Positions 35,566 through 46,161 of a stretch of 64,000 nucleotides of DNA are shown here, one piece after another. The translations under genes and the position numbers were made by a program. The number at the start of each line of letters is the position of its first letter. Position 1 is the stretch's first letter. Under the pieces are notes generated by a model. It was not told where the DNA came from and did not search any database. It was given only the letters and a program-made list of their open reading frames with translations. Source of the DNA: Chinchilla lanigera (lineage: Eukaryota; Chordata; Mammalia; Rodentia; Chinchillidae); assembly GCF_000276665.1 (NCBI RefSeq), contig NW_004955428.1, forward strand, positions 24,765,217-24,829,216. The letters run 5' to 3'.

Positions 35566-37482
35566 ATGAGGATAATCAGCTATGGAAATATTTAAATAGG
35601 ATCAGAGGCTCTTTCTAAAAAATACATGAAAAGTACCTTCTTGAAAACTGAACTTTATTAGAGAAACTGGCCCATGTGTGAAAATTTTAAAATCACTCTA
35701 TTTACCCAAACTGGCTAACAATAAGCTTCTGGGAAACAAAGTAACAATAAGCATTAAATGCCTACACTTAACATTCTTAATTCTGGGACAGAAGCTTAAG
35801 GTCCATGTTGATGGACTTGTAAACCCCTCTGTTAAATAACAAAAATACATTCTCACATGTAATAAATTGTTTCACACTCATATACACATACAAAAGTTGG
35901 GTGACCTATCTTAGAAACATGTTTATAATGAATATATATAATATGAAATAGAATCTGAATAAAAATTTTATTCCAACAACATTTCTCTATTTTAAATCAT
36001 GTTTATTAAAGTTTTTATCACAGTGGATTTTAAGTTATGTCTACTCATTCATCCAGCCAGTGCCTACTGTCAAGTTCATCAAATTCCAAAAAAGCAGAAT
36101 CACCTCCTTCATACACTCTAAAGTCCTGCTACCATCCCACCATTCATTGCCTGTGTGTTTTTCCCTTTTAACGGCAAAGTTGTGGTCAGATTGTGAAAAG
36201 GTATAACTAACAGGCTTCTATATGTAATACCATTTCTTCAAGTATTCAGAGAGCAGTACATCTGTCTGCATATGCATTAGAAAACTACTTGTGACGTTAT
36301 TTCTACTATAGGAGACTGGCTCCTGGTGGGAGAATAATAAAGTCGTATATCACCGTGTATGACAAGGATTCACAGCATTCTAGAATTTGCACAACTCTTC
36401 CATGTTAGTAAATGACTTAAGTAAATGTACTCTGCTATTCTCTGCTGTCAGACACGAGATTTCAATCTACAAATAAATAAAGCATAAATTCAACGTGTGT
36501 AGTGCAAATGCTAAGTAAACAGAATGACATGGGATAAACTGACAGCTGCTGCATAGTGAATGCCTCAGCAGGGAGAACCTGATTTTCTGGTGGCTGTGAC
36601 TTGCATCCTTGCTTTAAATGAATACTGTCACTCTTCTGTCTCAGCCGAGCTCATGGAAAAGGCTGCTGAGTTGGGGCTGCAGGAGTAAGGAGGGAAACAG
36701 AAACTCTCTGCACAAACGGGAACAATTCCTGCCAGGTCTGTGTATCATGTGGGTCTGACGTGGTACCAAGACCTCAGGCCTCTGCAGACAAAGCAGGTAC
36801 CAGGAAAGCGAACCCAATGTTCCACTTTAAGCAAATAAACTGTTGGCACCTATGTGCTATTGATTGTGTGGCCCACACAATAAAGGGGATGAAAAAGATA
36901 GTGTTTTAGGTTAGAACTGTGGAACTGTAACACCTGAACACTCAAAATTTACAGTGTGGAAAAGCTTTCAAATAGGTACAATAAACATTCAAGCCATGGC
37001 TCTGTTTGCAAAAGTCATCTGAGTAGTCCTCTTTAGTAGTATGAACAAAAGTCAGAGTTTTGTTGCTTTGTCTTAGTTATGCACCGAACACAACGTTACT
37101 CATTAAAACGAAATAGAAAAGCTATGAAATTCTTCCAGAGGAAAATTATTGGTAGGGAGAAAATTAAAGTAAAATGTGATAACAAATTTGTATTTCCTTA
37201 GTTATATCTTTTGTCCTGAAAATGTTCACAGCCCTAAGAACTGGGAAGTAAAAGGAAAAAAAAATTAAAAAATAAAAAGTACAAAAAGTTGTATCACTTT
37301 TCATTTTCTTCCTCTGCATTCAGTGTTGAGGGAAAAGGGTTCTTCCCCATAACGTTCTGAGTTCACAAATGGGAAATGCTAGGAGAGAAACATTTTGGTC
37401 CTAACTTTTTACCTCATTCTTGATCGTTTTCCCCCAAAAATCTGCAGCTAACGACAACTCTCCGAAATTTCGGAATTAGGAG

Positions 37483-37487
37483 ACACA

Positions 37488-37519
<32 letters not shown>
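37483..37519. repeat. (AC)n microsatellite with one interruption
   Basis: An AC run broken once by ACAT, about 350 bp past the UGT8 stop and so possibly inside the 3' UTR. Confidence 0.92.
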
Positions 37520-37867
37520 GACCCAAACATTATCAACAGAAAAGAAACCATTGCTTATCTGTGACAAACACATATCGAAATTTAAAACTACGGTCTGACA
37601 CAGTCACTTAAGCAATTGAAATAATTAAGGCTTCTAAAAGGTTCAGTGCCAAAACTCTGCATCAGTATTTGAATAAAATACATTTTTCCATTTTAGGTTT
37701 GTGCTCTTTACAGCCACCTCAATTTCACGTAATTTCATTAGTAAGATCTGATAAGGGCGTATTAGACTTGTTTACTGACATTTTATTTTTAGTAGCTGTT
37801 AGACTAAATTATTGCGATAAAAATTCAATGACTGAACATAGATGTTTCCATCACCTGGGCTTCTGGC

Positions 37868-38231
37868 TCATTTCACTTTCTTCTCATGCTTAATATGGCC
37901 ATTTCTTTTGTATCTGCCATTCAGGATTCCATTGTGATAGTGTCCATTAACTGTGCTATGCTTATTTCTAGACCACAGACTTTTGATTTTTCTGTAGATA
38001 AATTTTGTGACCCAGGACAAGAGGAAGTAAAACAAGGCAGCACCGAGGAAGAGCACACAGGCGATGTCCAGCAGGAAATACTGACAGAAGGAGATCTGGT
38101 GCACGGCAGCCCGCAGGTGGTGCGCTCCGTTGTGGCGAAGGATGTAGTCTATCCAGTAGACAGTGCGGTTCACAGGGTGGCCAGGCTGGTCCTTGTGGAT
38201 TTCAGACAGCTTCTGAGCTCTCTGGCGATAG
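37868..38231 (-). CDS. UGT8: UGT8 terminal coding exon with membrane anchor and ER-retention tail
   Basis: 364 bp including the TGA stop at 37868-37870. The acceptor is 'ccctgtag'. It encodes '[20 protein letters not shown]', then an about 20-residue hydrophobic span ('[20 protein letters not shown]') and a basic cytosolic tail ending KKVK, a dilysine ER-retrieval signal. The tail segment '[17 protein letters not shown]' is typical of UGT8 and separates it from UGT1, UGT2 and UGT3. Confidence 0.97.
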
Positions 38232-38775
38232 CTACAGGGTGGGGGCAAAACACAGCATGATCATCTGTATGCAAGGTGCAATGTCTACAGAGCTCTTTAT
38301 CTTTTTTCTCTTTAAAATTAAAAAAAAAAAAGGAAAATAATGTAACAGCTATCCTTTATCAAGCATTCAGCATGTTCCAGGCACTGAGTTACGTGCTTTA
38401 AACACTGTATCTTATGTTAACCCAATAAAACCCATTTTAAACTGATGTAGAAAATGAAAATCAGAGAAACTAAGCAATCAGAACATGATTATAAATTTGT
38501 GATTCAGACACAAGGTTTTCTGACTCTTAAATCCTCTGCTTTCTATGCTACATCCTATGGTGTCCTCTCCATGCCTTTAAATATCAATCAATGAGTCAGG
38601 CACGGCAGCACACTCCTGGAATCCCAGCACTCTGGGAAGCTGAGGCAGGAAGACTGCAAGTTGGAGCCCCGTCCTCCTAATTTAGCAAGAGTCTGTTTCA
38701 ATAAAATAAAAAGGGGATGGGATGTAGTTCTGTGTGAAGGCCCTGGGTTCCATCCCCAGCACTGAAAAATATATA

Positions 38776-38819
<44 letters not shown>

Positions 38820-39275
38820 CCAATGAGTCTCAACCAGGAAAGGGAGTAAATATATTAGATTCTAAAACAGGATAGAGGAAAACAACGCAAAATTTCATTC
38901 CATGACTTTTTTAAGCAATGACTTTTTAAACTTAAATCATCATTAAATAATGATGTAAGGATACTATATTAATAGATAAAATGGGGCTTAAAAGCACTAC
39001 TATGAAGTCTCACATGACATGTGAATGCATGTGAATATGTAAATGTATAAAGAAAATACCTCACCACAGATGCTTACTAACCAATCTGATTGTGTTCAGC
39101 TCCTCTGTTCAGAGGTCAGTGGATTAACTGGAAAGGGATTCTAAGAACTTCATACCTAGATACTTGAAGGGAAGGTATTTTCCATCCTGGATCTAGTCTC
39201 AAATTTTATCTCAAGTAGCATATCCTTGCAACAGTCTGCTTACAATTCAAAATCCCTTCCAGTAAAAATATAGAC

Positions 39276-39306
<31 letters not shown>

Positions 39307-42300
39307 CAAACCAAAAACAAATGAAAGTGTGATTTAAATGGCTATCAGACCACCCTTACACTATTCCAAAGAAACCCTCAGCTAGCTGCTTTTAATAAAG
39401 AGTTACCTTATAAGGAGTAGTTATAACCTATTACATTTTACAAAAGTATGCCTTCAATTAAAAGTTGACCATGGGTAAGATATGTGCTGTTAATACAATA
39501 GATACGTGCTGTCATTATTAACAGCATCTTTCTTTATAACTCACATTAAAACAATAAAATCTCCAAAAAGAATCCTCCCAGACAAGAACAGCAATGGACT
39601 TTGTCTAAATAAGCACAAGGGACTAACGAGGAAAGAAGGTCTGCAATAGTATCATTTATGAGTTAAAAAATAAATACTTCTTTAGCAATACTGTTTGGTT
39701 TAAAGTAGAGTATCTTGGATACAATATTAGTGATGTAAATTAGCCTTTTCAATAATTATTGCATATTAAATGTGGAACATTGTCATGTATTTGGAAACAA
39801 AGAAAGATAAGTGATATTAGTTTATAGAAGTTTATATACAGATCATTGTCATTTTCACATTAAGACATTTTTCCATCCTGAATATTCAAAAACCTTTTGG
39901 TTAAATATTTAAATTTTCAAGATTTAAATATTTTCAATGTTTAAATTTTCAAGATTCAGGATGTGATGTTTACTGTGATGCAGTAAAGTCATCATTTATC
40001 TAATGATGCACACTTTTGAAATAACATACATTTATTCACTATAGAAAGTAAAACATTCTGAAATCAAGCACCTATGTATACTTCAGGATTCTTTTTTTTT
40101 TTGGTACTGGAATCAAACTCAGGACCTTGTGCTTGCCAGGCAGGTGCTGTGCTGCTGAGCTATATCCCCAGCCCCTACTTCAAGATTCTTTAGCTGGCAT
40201 TTAACTGCATTATGACCTAAGATTACAGCTGGTTCTCTCTTTGTTTCAGTGCAGTTCACTCCTCATAGAACACAGCAGGGTAGAGCTGGGGACGGAGCTC
40301 AGCGGTAGAGCACTTGCCTCACACAGGCATGGCCTTCAGCTTGACCCTTGGCCCTGCAATCAAAATAGCTGGAATAACCTCCTGTATTACTTAACATTTT
40401 GCTTTTCTGGAAAACGGACCCTGTACCAGTAAATTTCTCACCCCAAAACTCCAGTATTGTATTTCACAAACATTAAAAAGAATTTTTTTTTTAATGATGA
40501 CACTTTTACAAAGGCATTAGCCCTTAAAAGGAACAGGCTGCAGGACTAGGATATACTTGAGCACCCTGGGTCATGGGACATCTTGCTTCAAGTCCCAGAT
40601 ATGTCACCAAGTCCCTGGAACCCTTAGGAGCTGAGAGAAGGGGCAAACTCTGAGCTCACATAAAGGCAGCGGGGAACCAGAGTTGGATGCAGAGCTTTAT
40701 GTGTAAGCTACAGCATTTCATTGGAAGTCATTTTTATTGTTGGTGATCCTTAGAACATGGCAGTGTTTCTCAACCAGGGTTAAGTTATGTCTGCTGGGGA
40801 TAAAGAGAAAATGTTACAATCCTCACATCTTTAGTGTCATCAGAAATGCAGGACAAATAAACATCACATCCTGAAATGTGTTTTACAGGCCAGCTCTCTG
40901 TCCTCTGAGACTCTCTGGTGAAATGGATTAATGCAGGGCCCATCAAGAATTTAAAAACCAAACTGAAATGAAGATTCTGATTTGTCAGGAAATAAATCTT
41001 GGCAGCACCCACTGCGGGGGAAGCCAGCAGCAGTCTTACTGTGTGGAACCTGGACCTCTGGCTAGGGAGCCGCCAGCCTGGCTCCAGACTCCTATTCTAA
41101 CCACTGCGCCACTGTGGGCCAGTTACTCAGTCTGAGTCTCAAGTGCTTGATTTCTAAAATGTAGATAATGAAAGTTATAACACAGAGCTATGACAACTAT
41201 TAAAATGAAATGAAAGACACAGTATTTGACAGTGACTGTTCCCACTGCAGTTTCCTCTTCAGGCTGCCAAATCCTGACACCATTATTACGCAGAGACACA
41301 GCGTGGCTGCTCAAGGGTTCCTATTATTATTTTACAAGTTATTGCAAACATGTACAAAGCATTATCAGAGCAATCTAAAGGTTTATTAATAATTTATTGG
41401 CAATAACTGACTACTGACAATATAATGTGATGTGTGTGCTAAGGATAACACCATCTGCCTAACACTAACTGAAACCTTACCTGGGATCACTGATAACTTT
41501 CACCAGAGCTTCATATAACTCTTCCTCAGTAACCGTCTTCCATTCGAGCAGTATCCCCATGCCTTTAGCCTGCACCCGGGTCATGGTATCATAATGGTCT
41601 CCAAAGAGTGGGATTCCCACTACAGGTACACCATGATACATAGTTTCAAAAATACTGTTCAGACCTCCATGGCTCAGGAAGGCTTTAATATTTGAGTGCC
41701 CTAAAGAGTGATAAGAAACAAAATAACTTAGAACATTATTACAACAGATAACCTTAAACACGTATTTCAGATACAGGATTTTTTTAAAGCATAATTTCAT
41801 TAATTCCTGCTGTATAGCAATTAAAATGTTTGTCATATCCAGAACTGGCTGATTGTATACACCAAAAGCCATTTTAGGTAACTGAAGTGTAGAGCTTTAC
41901 ACACAATGCCTACACAAATTTAAATGGCCAATAAGAGTAAGAAGCCAATGAAAGCAAGAAGTCACAATACTGAGGTGCAATCACATTTTACTAAAAATAG
42001 AGATATATATACTGTATAACTACTCTTAGTACTTATCTATATTAAAGTCAAATTCACTTTGTAAAATAATTACATAAAAATGTAAGGCTGATTTGAGAAA
42101 TCAACGAAGAGTTTAGGGCCTATCCAAAGAAGAAAGCTGTAGAGTAAACACCACTTATAATGCTCTATCAGCATCTATGTTTCACAATTTTAGGGTTCAA
42201 TTTGACATTTTAGGTATACCAACAAGTAGAGACGGTATTGCTAGGAATTCACTATTAAAAATGGGACATTAGGGGGACACCTAGTTGCCATGGGAATAAA

Positions 42301-45300
42301 GAGAAACAATTTGTCAAAATTGTAATGAAGTGTTTCAAAACCCAGATTTGTTCTCCTAGTAAACAGCCTATATTTCATAAAAAGGGTCAAACACTTGCAT
42401 AAGTAATATAAAAAAAACCACTGTACTTCAGAAACTGTGTTACTGGCCAAAAAACAATTATGCTTATAGAAATATTAGCCTTTATAAATACACACATACA
42501 GAGATACGCATGTGCACATGCCAGGTGCAAAACTAAGGACGCGTGTGAGCCACAGTCTCGGAAGGGCTTGGCCAGCATGCTACAGTTCCAAAGCCTAGTG
42601 GGGCTGTCATCAGTGTTTCCTTCCTTCAGCTTCAAGTGGCCCTCAGACCTCAGAGGATTAGTTCTAGAAGTGGATTTGTGCAGCAGTAGCATGCTACTTC
42701 TCTAAGGAGCTATACCACCAAGCCCAGCAGTTTAAAAAAAAAAAAGAACAGAGCTGGCCTGTGTAAAGAAGTGGGTATTCCAAAGTGAAAGGGGGGAAAA
42801 CACCGATTTGGGTCACATCCAAGGGGAACCGTCTGATCATGACTAGAAGCCATGAGCGGGCCAGCCACGGTCATGGATAGAAGTGGTACAGGACACCAGC
42901 CTTGGCAAAGTCAGAGAGCTGAAACTACAGGCACCCACAGGAGCCACAACTCCAGGAGGTCAACCGAGTAGCCACGCCTACTGCACATCCCACTCACGAG
43001 AACTGAGACGCTCCCGGTCACGGGCTCACACTCCTGCGAGACAGCTGACCGCCACTGACCTAACTTCCCTACTTCCTACGGAGTATGAAGTCAGTAACAA
43101 AGACATTCAAGGAAAACATCCAAGTGTCAAGAAAAATTACCTTGCGTTCATTTCTCCTAGGTCTTATCATTTATGAACTAATGTTTCTAACCAGATGAAT
43201 GTACCTAACCAGATAAAAAGGAGTTACATACATAGAATTATTTACTGATTTATAATTACAAAGTTTAAACTGCCTGTTTTTAGGAGGAGGACTGTAGCTT
43301 ATTGAAAGTTTGTTCGAAAAGCTGATTTTAAAAGTAATATTAGGTGTTAGTATTAATGAACAAGAGGTGGCCAATATTACCAGTGCTAATAACTTTTATA
43401 ATTTCCTCAGTATATGTTAAGGGAAAATATGATACTATGTTTCTCCAGAATTCAAGGAATAAAAATGTACATTTTTACCATCAGTGTCTACTGACCACAG
43501 ATGACTTAGACTTAAATTACTTAAATTCAAGTATCTGTATATTTTAAAAATATGCATGTAATAATTCAATTTTGAGTTGATTAGAATTCCAATAAATATG
43601 CAGTATTTCATTTATTACATTTCAGACCAACATTTCAAATCTTTATTTATTGGAAAACAATTCATAGTCATTGGGGCCTATAATTTAAAATTTTAGGCCA
43701 GTCACCAATTATAATTATCTGGAATATAAAATAATAAATTAAGGAGAAATTCAGACAGATGATACAATTGAAGTTAAAATTAAACTATTTCCCTGGTTTT
43801 CTGCTTCTCTTTGGTATTACACAAATAAATAATTTCTAATTTCTCTGGGTTCTCAGACACATCTATAATAAAACTTGTTATAATGGATGCATTTTCATTG
43901 TTGTAATTTTATTACTTTTATTTCACTAGCCTAATCAGGCATAGCTTTATTTACTGCTAATGTATGTAACTTATTAAGTATATTTCCAGGGAGTTAAAAT
44001 TTGCAACTGGTATAAAATTTTAAACTATAGGTCCCATGATTACATTTTTACAAACTGTTTTCCAATAAATAAAGATTTGAAATGGCCTGAAATTTAAGAA
44101 TTGAGCAGAATATGGTAGCACACCTCTGTAATTCCAGCACCTGGGAGGCTGAGGCAGGAGGATCACTAGGAGTTTGAAGCCAGTTTGGTTTCAAACTAGC
44201 TACATTGTGAGCTAAGGCCTACACTGCATAGACAGACCCTGTCTCAAAACAAACAAGAAAAAATTGAGATACTACATAATATATGACTCACCATGTACGA
44301 CACATATAATTTACAAACTTCTCAAGTGTAAAAATCTTATTTACACAATTAAACGCTAACAGCCAAGCTAGTACCCGCATGTCACAGACTTACCAAGTAG
44401 GTCATTCTGTGGTAACCACTCTATGAGTTTCGTGTTGTTTCCTAGATTCTTTGGTTTGGTTCCAGAAAACCTAAAACGTACACCAGACCGTAAGCCTGTT
44501 AGAAATCAAACCTTACTCCTGGTACGGGCTCTCTGGTTAATTTTTTAGATTTAAAGTAAATGTTACACGATCATTTGTTGACATTGGGAATGAAATCATG
44601 CTTGAGAATCAACAAGAAAGTGATGAAGTTTCTTTGTAACCAAAAATCTTTCACTGATTGAAGGACAGATAAGCATTTGTTTACATAAAGATTTATTAAC
44701 TTCTTCTCATCTACACAAAGAGATGAGAGGAAAAAAACATCCAAGTGAATCATTGCTAGCGGTCAGTCTCCACCAGCGCCAGAAGCCGAGAAAGAGGTGC
44801 GGCGAGAACTGCACTGGGCCACCCCTGGCCCAAAGCCTGGACCCCCAGAGCCAGAGGTAAGGAAAAGCACTAGAAAGAAAGAAGCATGTGGGCCTCTTCC
44901 TTTAACGGGGCTCCAGAACGGCGGGTCCATTTCACAGCTCAGCAAGGAGAAAGAGGTTATCTTTGCACTGTTGCCAATAAAGCGAAAACCTATCTGACTC
45001 AGAATGTTCATAATATTTCAGAGACAAACCCAAAACATAAATGAGGAGCAAAATAAAAGGCAGATAACAGGAAACAGGGAGACAGATCTTTTGCAAAGAA
45101 AAAGGGACCAAGAGATAAAGGGAGAGGGGAGGGAAGGGTGAAGGAGAAGAAATCAGAATGAAGATGTGCTAAACACATGTACCTAATTCCCACAAGGAAT
45201 GCAATCATTATACGGTGCAAATGTGTATTAATAAGAACTGAAAACTGAAAAATCGGAAACATTTTCTTCTAACTGTGGTAGAACCTGAGGGACATCTGTT

Positions 45301-46154
45301 TGCTATGATATCCCAACAATGGTGGCTCGTACCAAACACACACATGCTGGGTAAAATATTCAGGTCTGGTTTTTCAACTTTGATTTAAATTCCAGAGACA
45401 GGCACCTGTTAGCAGCAGCTTCAGAAGAAGGTGGAGCAGATCCAGGGTCTGTGCTAACCAGTAAAAACTGGTAAGTCAGTGGTGATTTAAAAGTCTGGTC
45501 ACTTGGATAAAGAAGCCAAAACCATTTGGAAAGGGGAGCACACGGATGCCTGTAAGAGCCCCGAAACCCATGCAACATTTTGCCTTCTTAGTCACTAGTT
45601 CATCACTCTCTACCTCACTCCAAAACTGACACAGAAAGGAGTATTATTACCATGAAATTATAAACACTAAGAATAGAGGAGAAAACGGGAGTAGAATTCT
45701 GAGGGAAACATAAAAGGTAACCAGTGTAGAATAAATCATGCCAAATCGCATCTTCTTTACAGGCCAGAGGTCTCTATGAGACTCTTATGAGTTAATTTTT
45801 TTTGGTACAGGGAATCGAACGCAGGAGCTCCTGCTTGTGCTGCTGAGCCATCTCCCCGGCCGAGTTCTTAAGTGTCAGTGCACTAGGAAACAAAATGAAA
45901 CCTCTGGGCCACCACTGGTCTTGCCAGCGAATCAATATGCTGTGTTTCACTGGGACTGGCAGGGCGACACTGGGAGTCAACAGCAAAGAGACAACTGTGT
46001 TATTTACCTACCTCCAAATCACTTTTTGGGGCAATCTCCCCAGAGCTCCTGCCAATTTGTAAGCAATGTCTTCTGAGAGGTACTTGACCCCGGCTCCGAA
46101 GGACACCAGGACGAAGCCGTGCTTACTGGCGCCATTCACCCACCTCTGGAGGTC
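37868..46154 (-). CDS. UGT8: UGT8, ceramide UDP-galactosyltransferase: last four coding exons (5'-partial gene)
   Basis: UGT8 transfers galactose from UDP-galactose to ceramide in the endoplasmic reticulum, making galactosylceramide, a main myelin lipid. Four exons are joined: 46154-46012, 44470-44394, 41700-41481, 38231-37868. They encode about 267 residues, matching roughly residues 275-541 of the 541-residue mammalian protein. All donors are GT and acceptors AG, the phases fit (2, 1, 2), and there is no premature stop. The UGT signature spans exons at 44394 and 41700, with 'WLPQNDLL' and '[19 protein letters not shown]'. A C-terminal membrane span and KKVK ER-retention tail follow. The N-terminal half is not in the window. 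Substitutions from the human protein as I remember it are few and mostly conservative, so the gene looks functional. Confidence 0.96.
38335..38575 (-). mobile_element. MIR SINE remnant in UGT8 intron
   Basis: 'ttccaggcactgagttacgt' followed by 'ttaacccaataaaacccatt' and 'agaaactaagcaatcagaac' follows reversed MIR order. Confidence 0.6.
38593..38768 (+). mobile_element. B1-ID fusion SINE in UGT8 intron
   Basis: The 7SL-like half is 'aatcccagcactctgggaag'. The ID half is 'gggatgtagttctgtgtgaa' and 'gggttccatccccagcactg'. It ends next to the TG microsatellite. Confidence 0.85.
38776..38814. repeat. (TG)n microsatellite at the SINE tail
   Basis: An uninterrupted TG run of about 19 units after the 38593-38768 SINE. 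Confidence 0.95.
38820..40079. other. UGT8 intron sequence, nothing recognised apart from a poly(A) run at 39283-39306
   Basis: AT-rich, with no coding signal. Confidence 0.45.
40094..40176 (-). mobile_element. ID-type SINE in UGT8 intron
   Basis: The reverse order is seen: T-run, 'ggtactggaatcaaactcag', 'gctgagctatatccccagcc'. The flanking duplication 'acttca(g/a)gattctt' lies at 40080-40093 and 40177-40190. Confidence 0.92.
40280..40350 (+). mobile_element. Diverged ID-type SINE
   Basis: 'gctggggacggagctcagcg' and 'tagagcacttgcctcacaca' match the ID 5' half; the 3' half is worn. Confidence 0.65.
41060..41240. mobile_element. Two MIR fragments in opposite orientation
   Basis: 41060-41112 ('cctggctccagactcctatt', 'ctaaccactgcgccact') resembles the MIR 5' end on the minus strand. 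41113-41240 ('ggccagttactcagtctgag', 'tgtagataatgaaagttata') resembles MIR on the plus strand. Confidence 0.5.
41481..41700 (-). CDS. UGT8: UGT8 exon encoding the UGT signature core
   Basis: 220 bp. The acceptor is 'ctctttag' and the donor CAG|GTAAGG. It encodes '[13 protein letters not shown]' through '[18 protein letters not shown]' to 'ALVKVISDP'. The histidine in SHGG lies in the region that contacts the UDP phosphates in GT1 enzymes. The signature ends GDH where many glucuronosyl- and glucosyltransferases have GDQ. In plant GT1 enzymes His at this place favours UDP-galactose, which agrees with UGT8's donor. Confidence 0.97.
41705..43615. other. UGT8 intron, nothing recognised
   Basis: A GC-richer segment at 42850-43080 has an open frame without family features. 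Confidence 0.4.
43616..44090. mobile_element. MITE-like element or long inverted repeat in UGT8 intron
   Basis: The arm 43616-43708 and the arm 44007-44090 are inverted copies of each other. Key matching strings are 'catttcaaatctttatttat' on the left and its reverse complement ending in 'gatttgaaatg' on the right; 'ggcctataatttaaaatttta' is matched by 'taaaattttaaactatagg'. The arms are about 85-90 bp and imperfect, around an about 300-bp AT-rich centre with no open frame. This fits a non-autonomous DNA transposon, although no clear target duplication was found. Confidence 0.7.
44106..44260 (+). mobile_element. B1-like SINE in UGT8 intron
   Basis: 'gtaattccagcacctgggag', 'gaggctgaggcaggaggatc' and 'cagaccctgtctc' are visible. 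It is flanked by 'aattgag'-type duplicates at 44099-44105 and near 44262-44268. Confidence 0.88.
44394..44470 (-). CDS. UGT8: UGT8 exon encoding the first part of the UGT signature
   Basis: 77 bp. The acceptor is 'cgttttag' and the donor GTAAGT. It encodes '[12 protein letters not shown]' then '[13 protein letters not shown]'. The frame enters in phase 2 and leaves in phase 1. It is too short to stand out as an open frame and was found by looking for the missing part of the protein. Confidence 0.95.
44760..45002 (+). other. GC-rich block with donor-like sequence on the strand opposite UGT8
   Basis: The block stands out from the AT-rich intron. It has an open frame at 44797-44997 and 'ccagaggtaaggaaa', which matches a strong splice donor on the plus strand. 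I do not recognise the encoded sequence. It could be an antisense exon, an old retrocopy or chance. Confidence 0.25.
45003..45262 (+). repeat. Dispersed purine-rich repeat, copy 1 (possible 3' end of another LINE)
   Basis: It is similar over about 225 bp to 62612-62835. Shared landmarks are 'ggaaacagggagacagatct', 'gggaccaagagata' and a purine-rich stretch, then 'cccacaaggaatgcaatcat' and 'tgtattaataa'. The purine tract and AT-rich end suggest an L1-type 3' UTR, on the plus strand, opposite to the other L1s here. Confidence 0.55.
45797..45862 (-). mobile_element. ID-type SINE, short, in UGT8 intron
   Basis: T-run, 'ggtacagggaatcgaacgca', then 'tgctgctgagccatctcccc'. The middle is shortened. 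Confidence 0.8.
46012..46154 (-). CDS. UGT8: UGT8 exon encoding the start of the UDP-sugar-binding domain
   Basis: 143 bp, 47 codons plus two bases. The acceptor is 'cttgcag' (46155-46161). The donor after 46012 reads GTAGGT. It encodes '[20 protein letters not shown]' to 'GRLPQKVIW', the beginning of the C-terminal Rossmann domain, which binds UDP-galactose. '[18 protein letters not shown]' is strongly conserved. The final codon (Arg, AG|G) is split with the next exon. Confidence 0.96.
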
Positions 46155-46161
46155 CTGCAAG

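Larger units (their letters stand above)
34944..37867. other. Region downstream of the UGT8 stop; includes its 3' UTR (end not located)
   Basis: The high-coordinate part must contain the UGT8 3' UTR (transcribed leftward). TTTATT (minus-strand AATAAA) occurs at 37782-37787, only about 80 bp past the stop, and again at 36002-36007. Which is used cannot be decided. The region also holds a CA microsatellite, a 20-bp duplication and a palindrome tccgaaatttcgga at 37461-37474. Confidence 0.45.
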
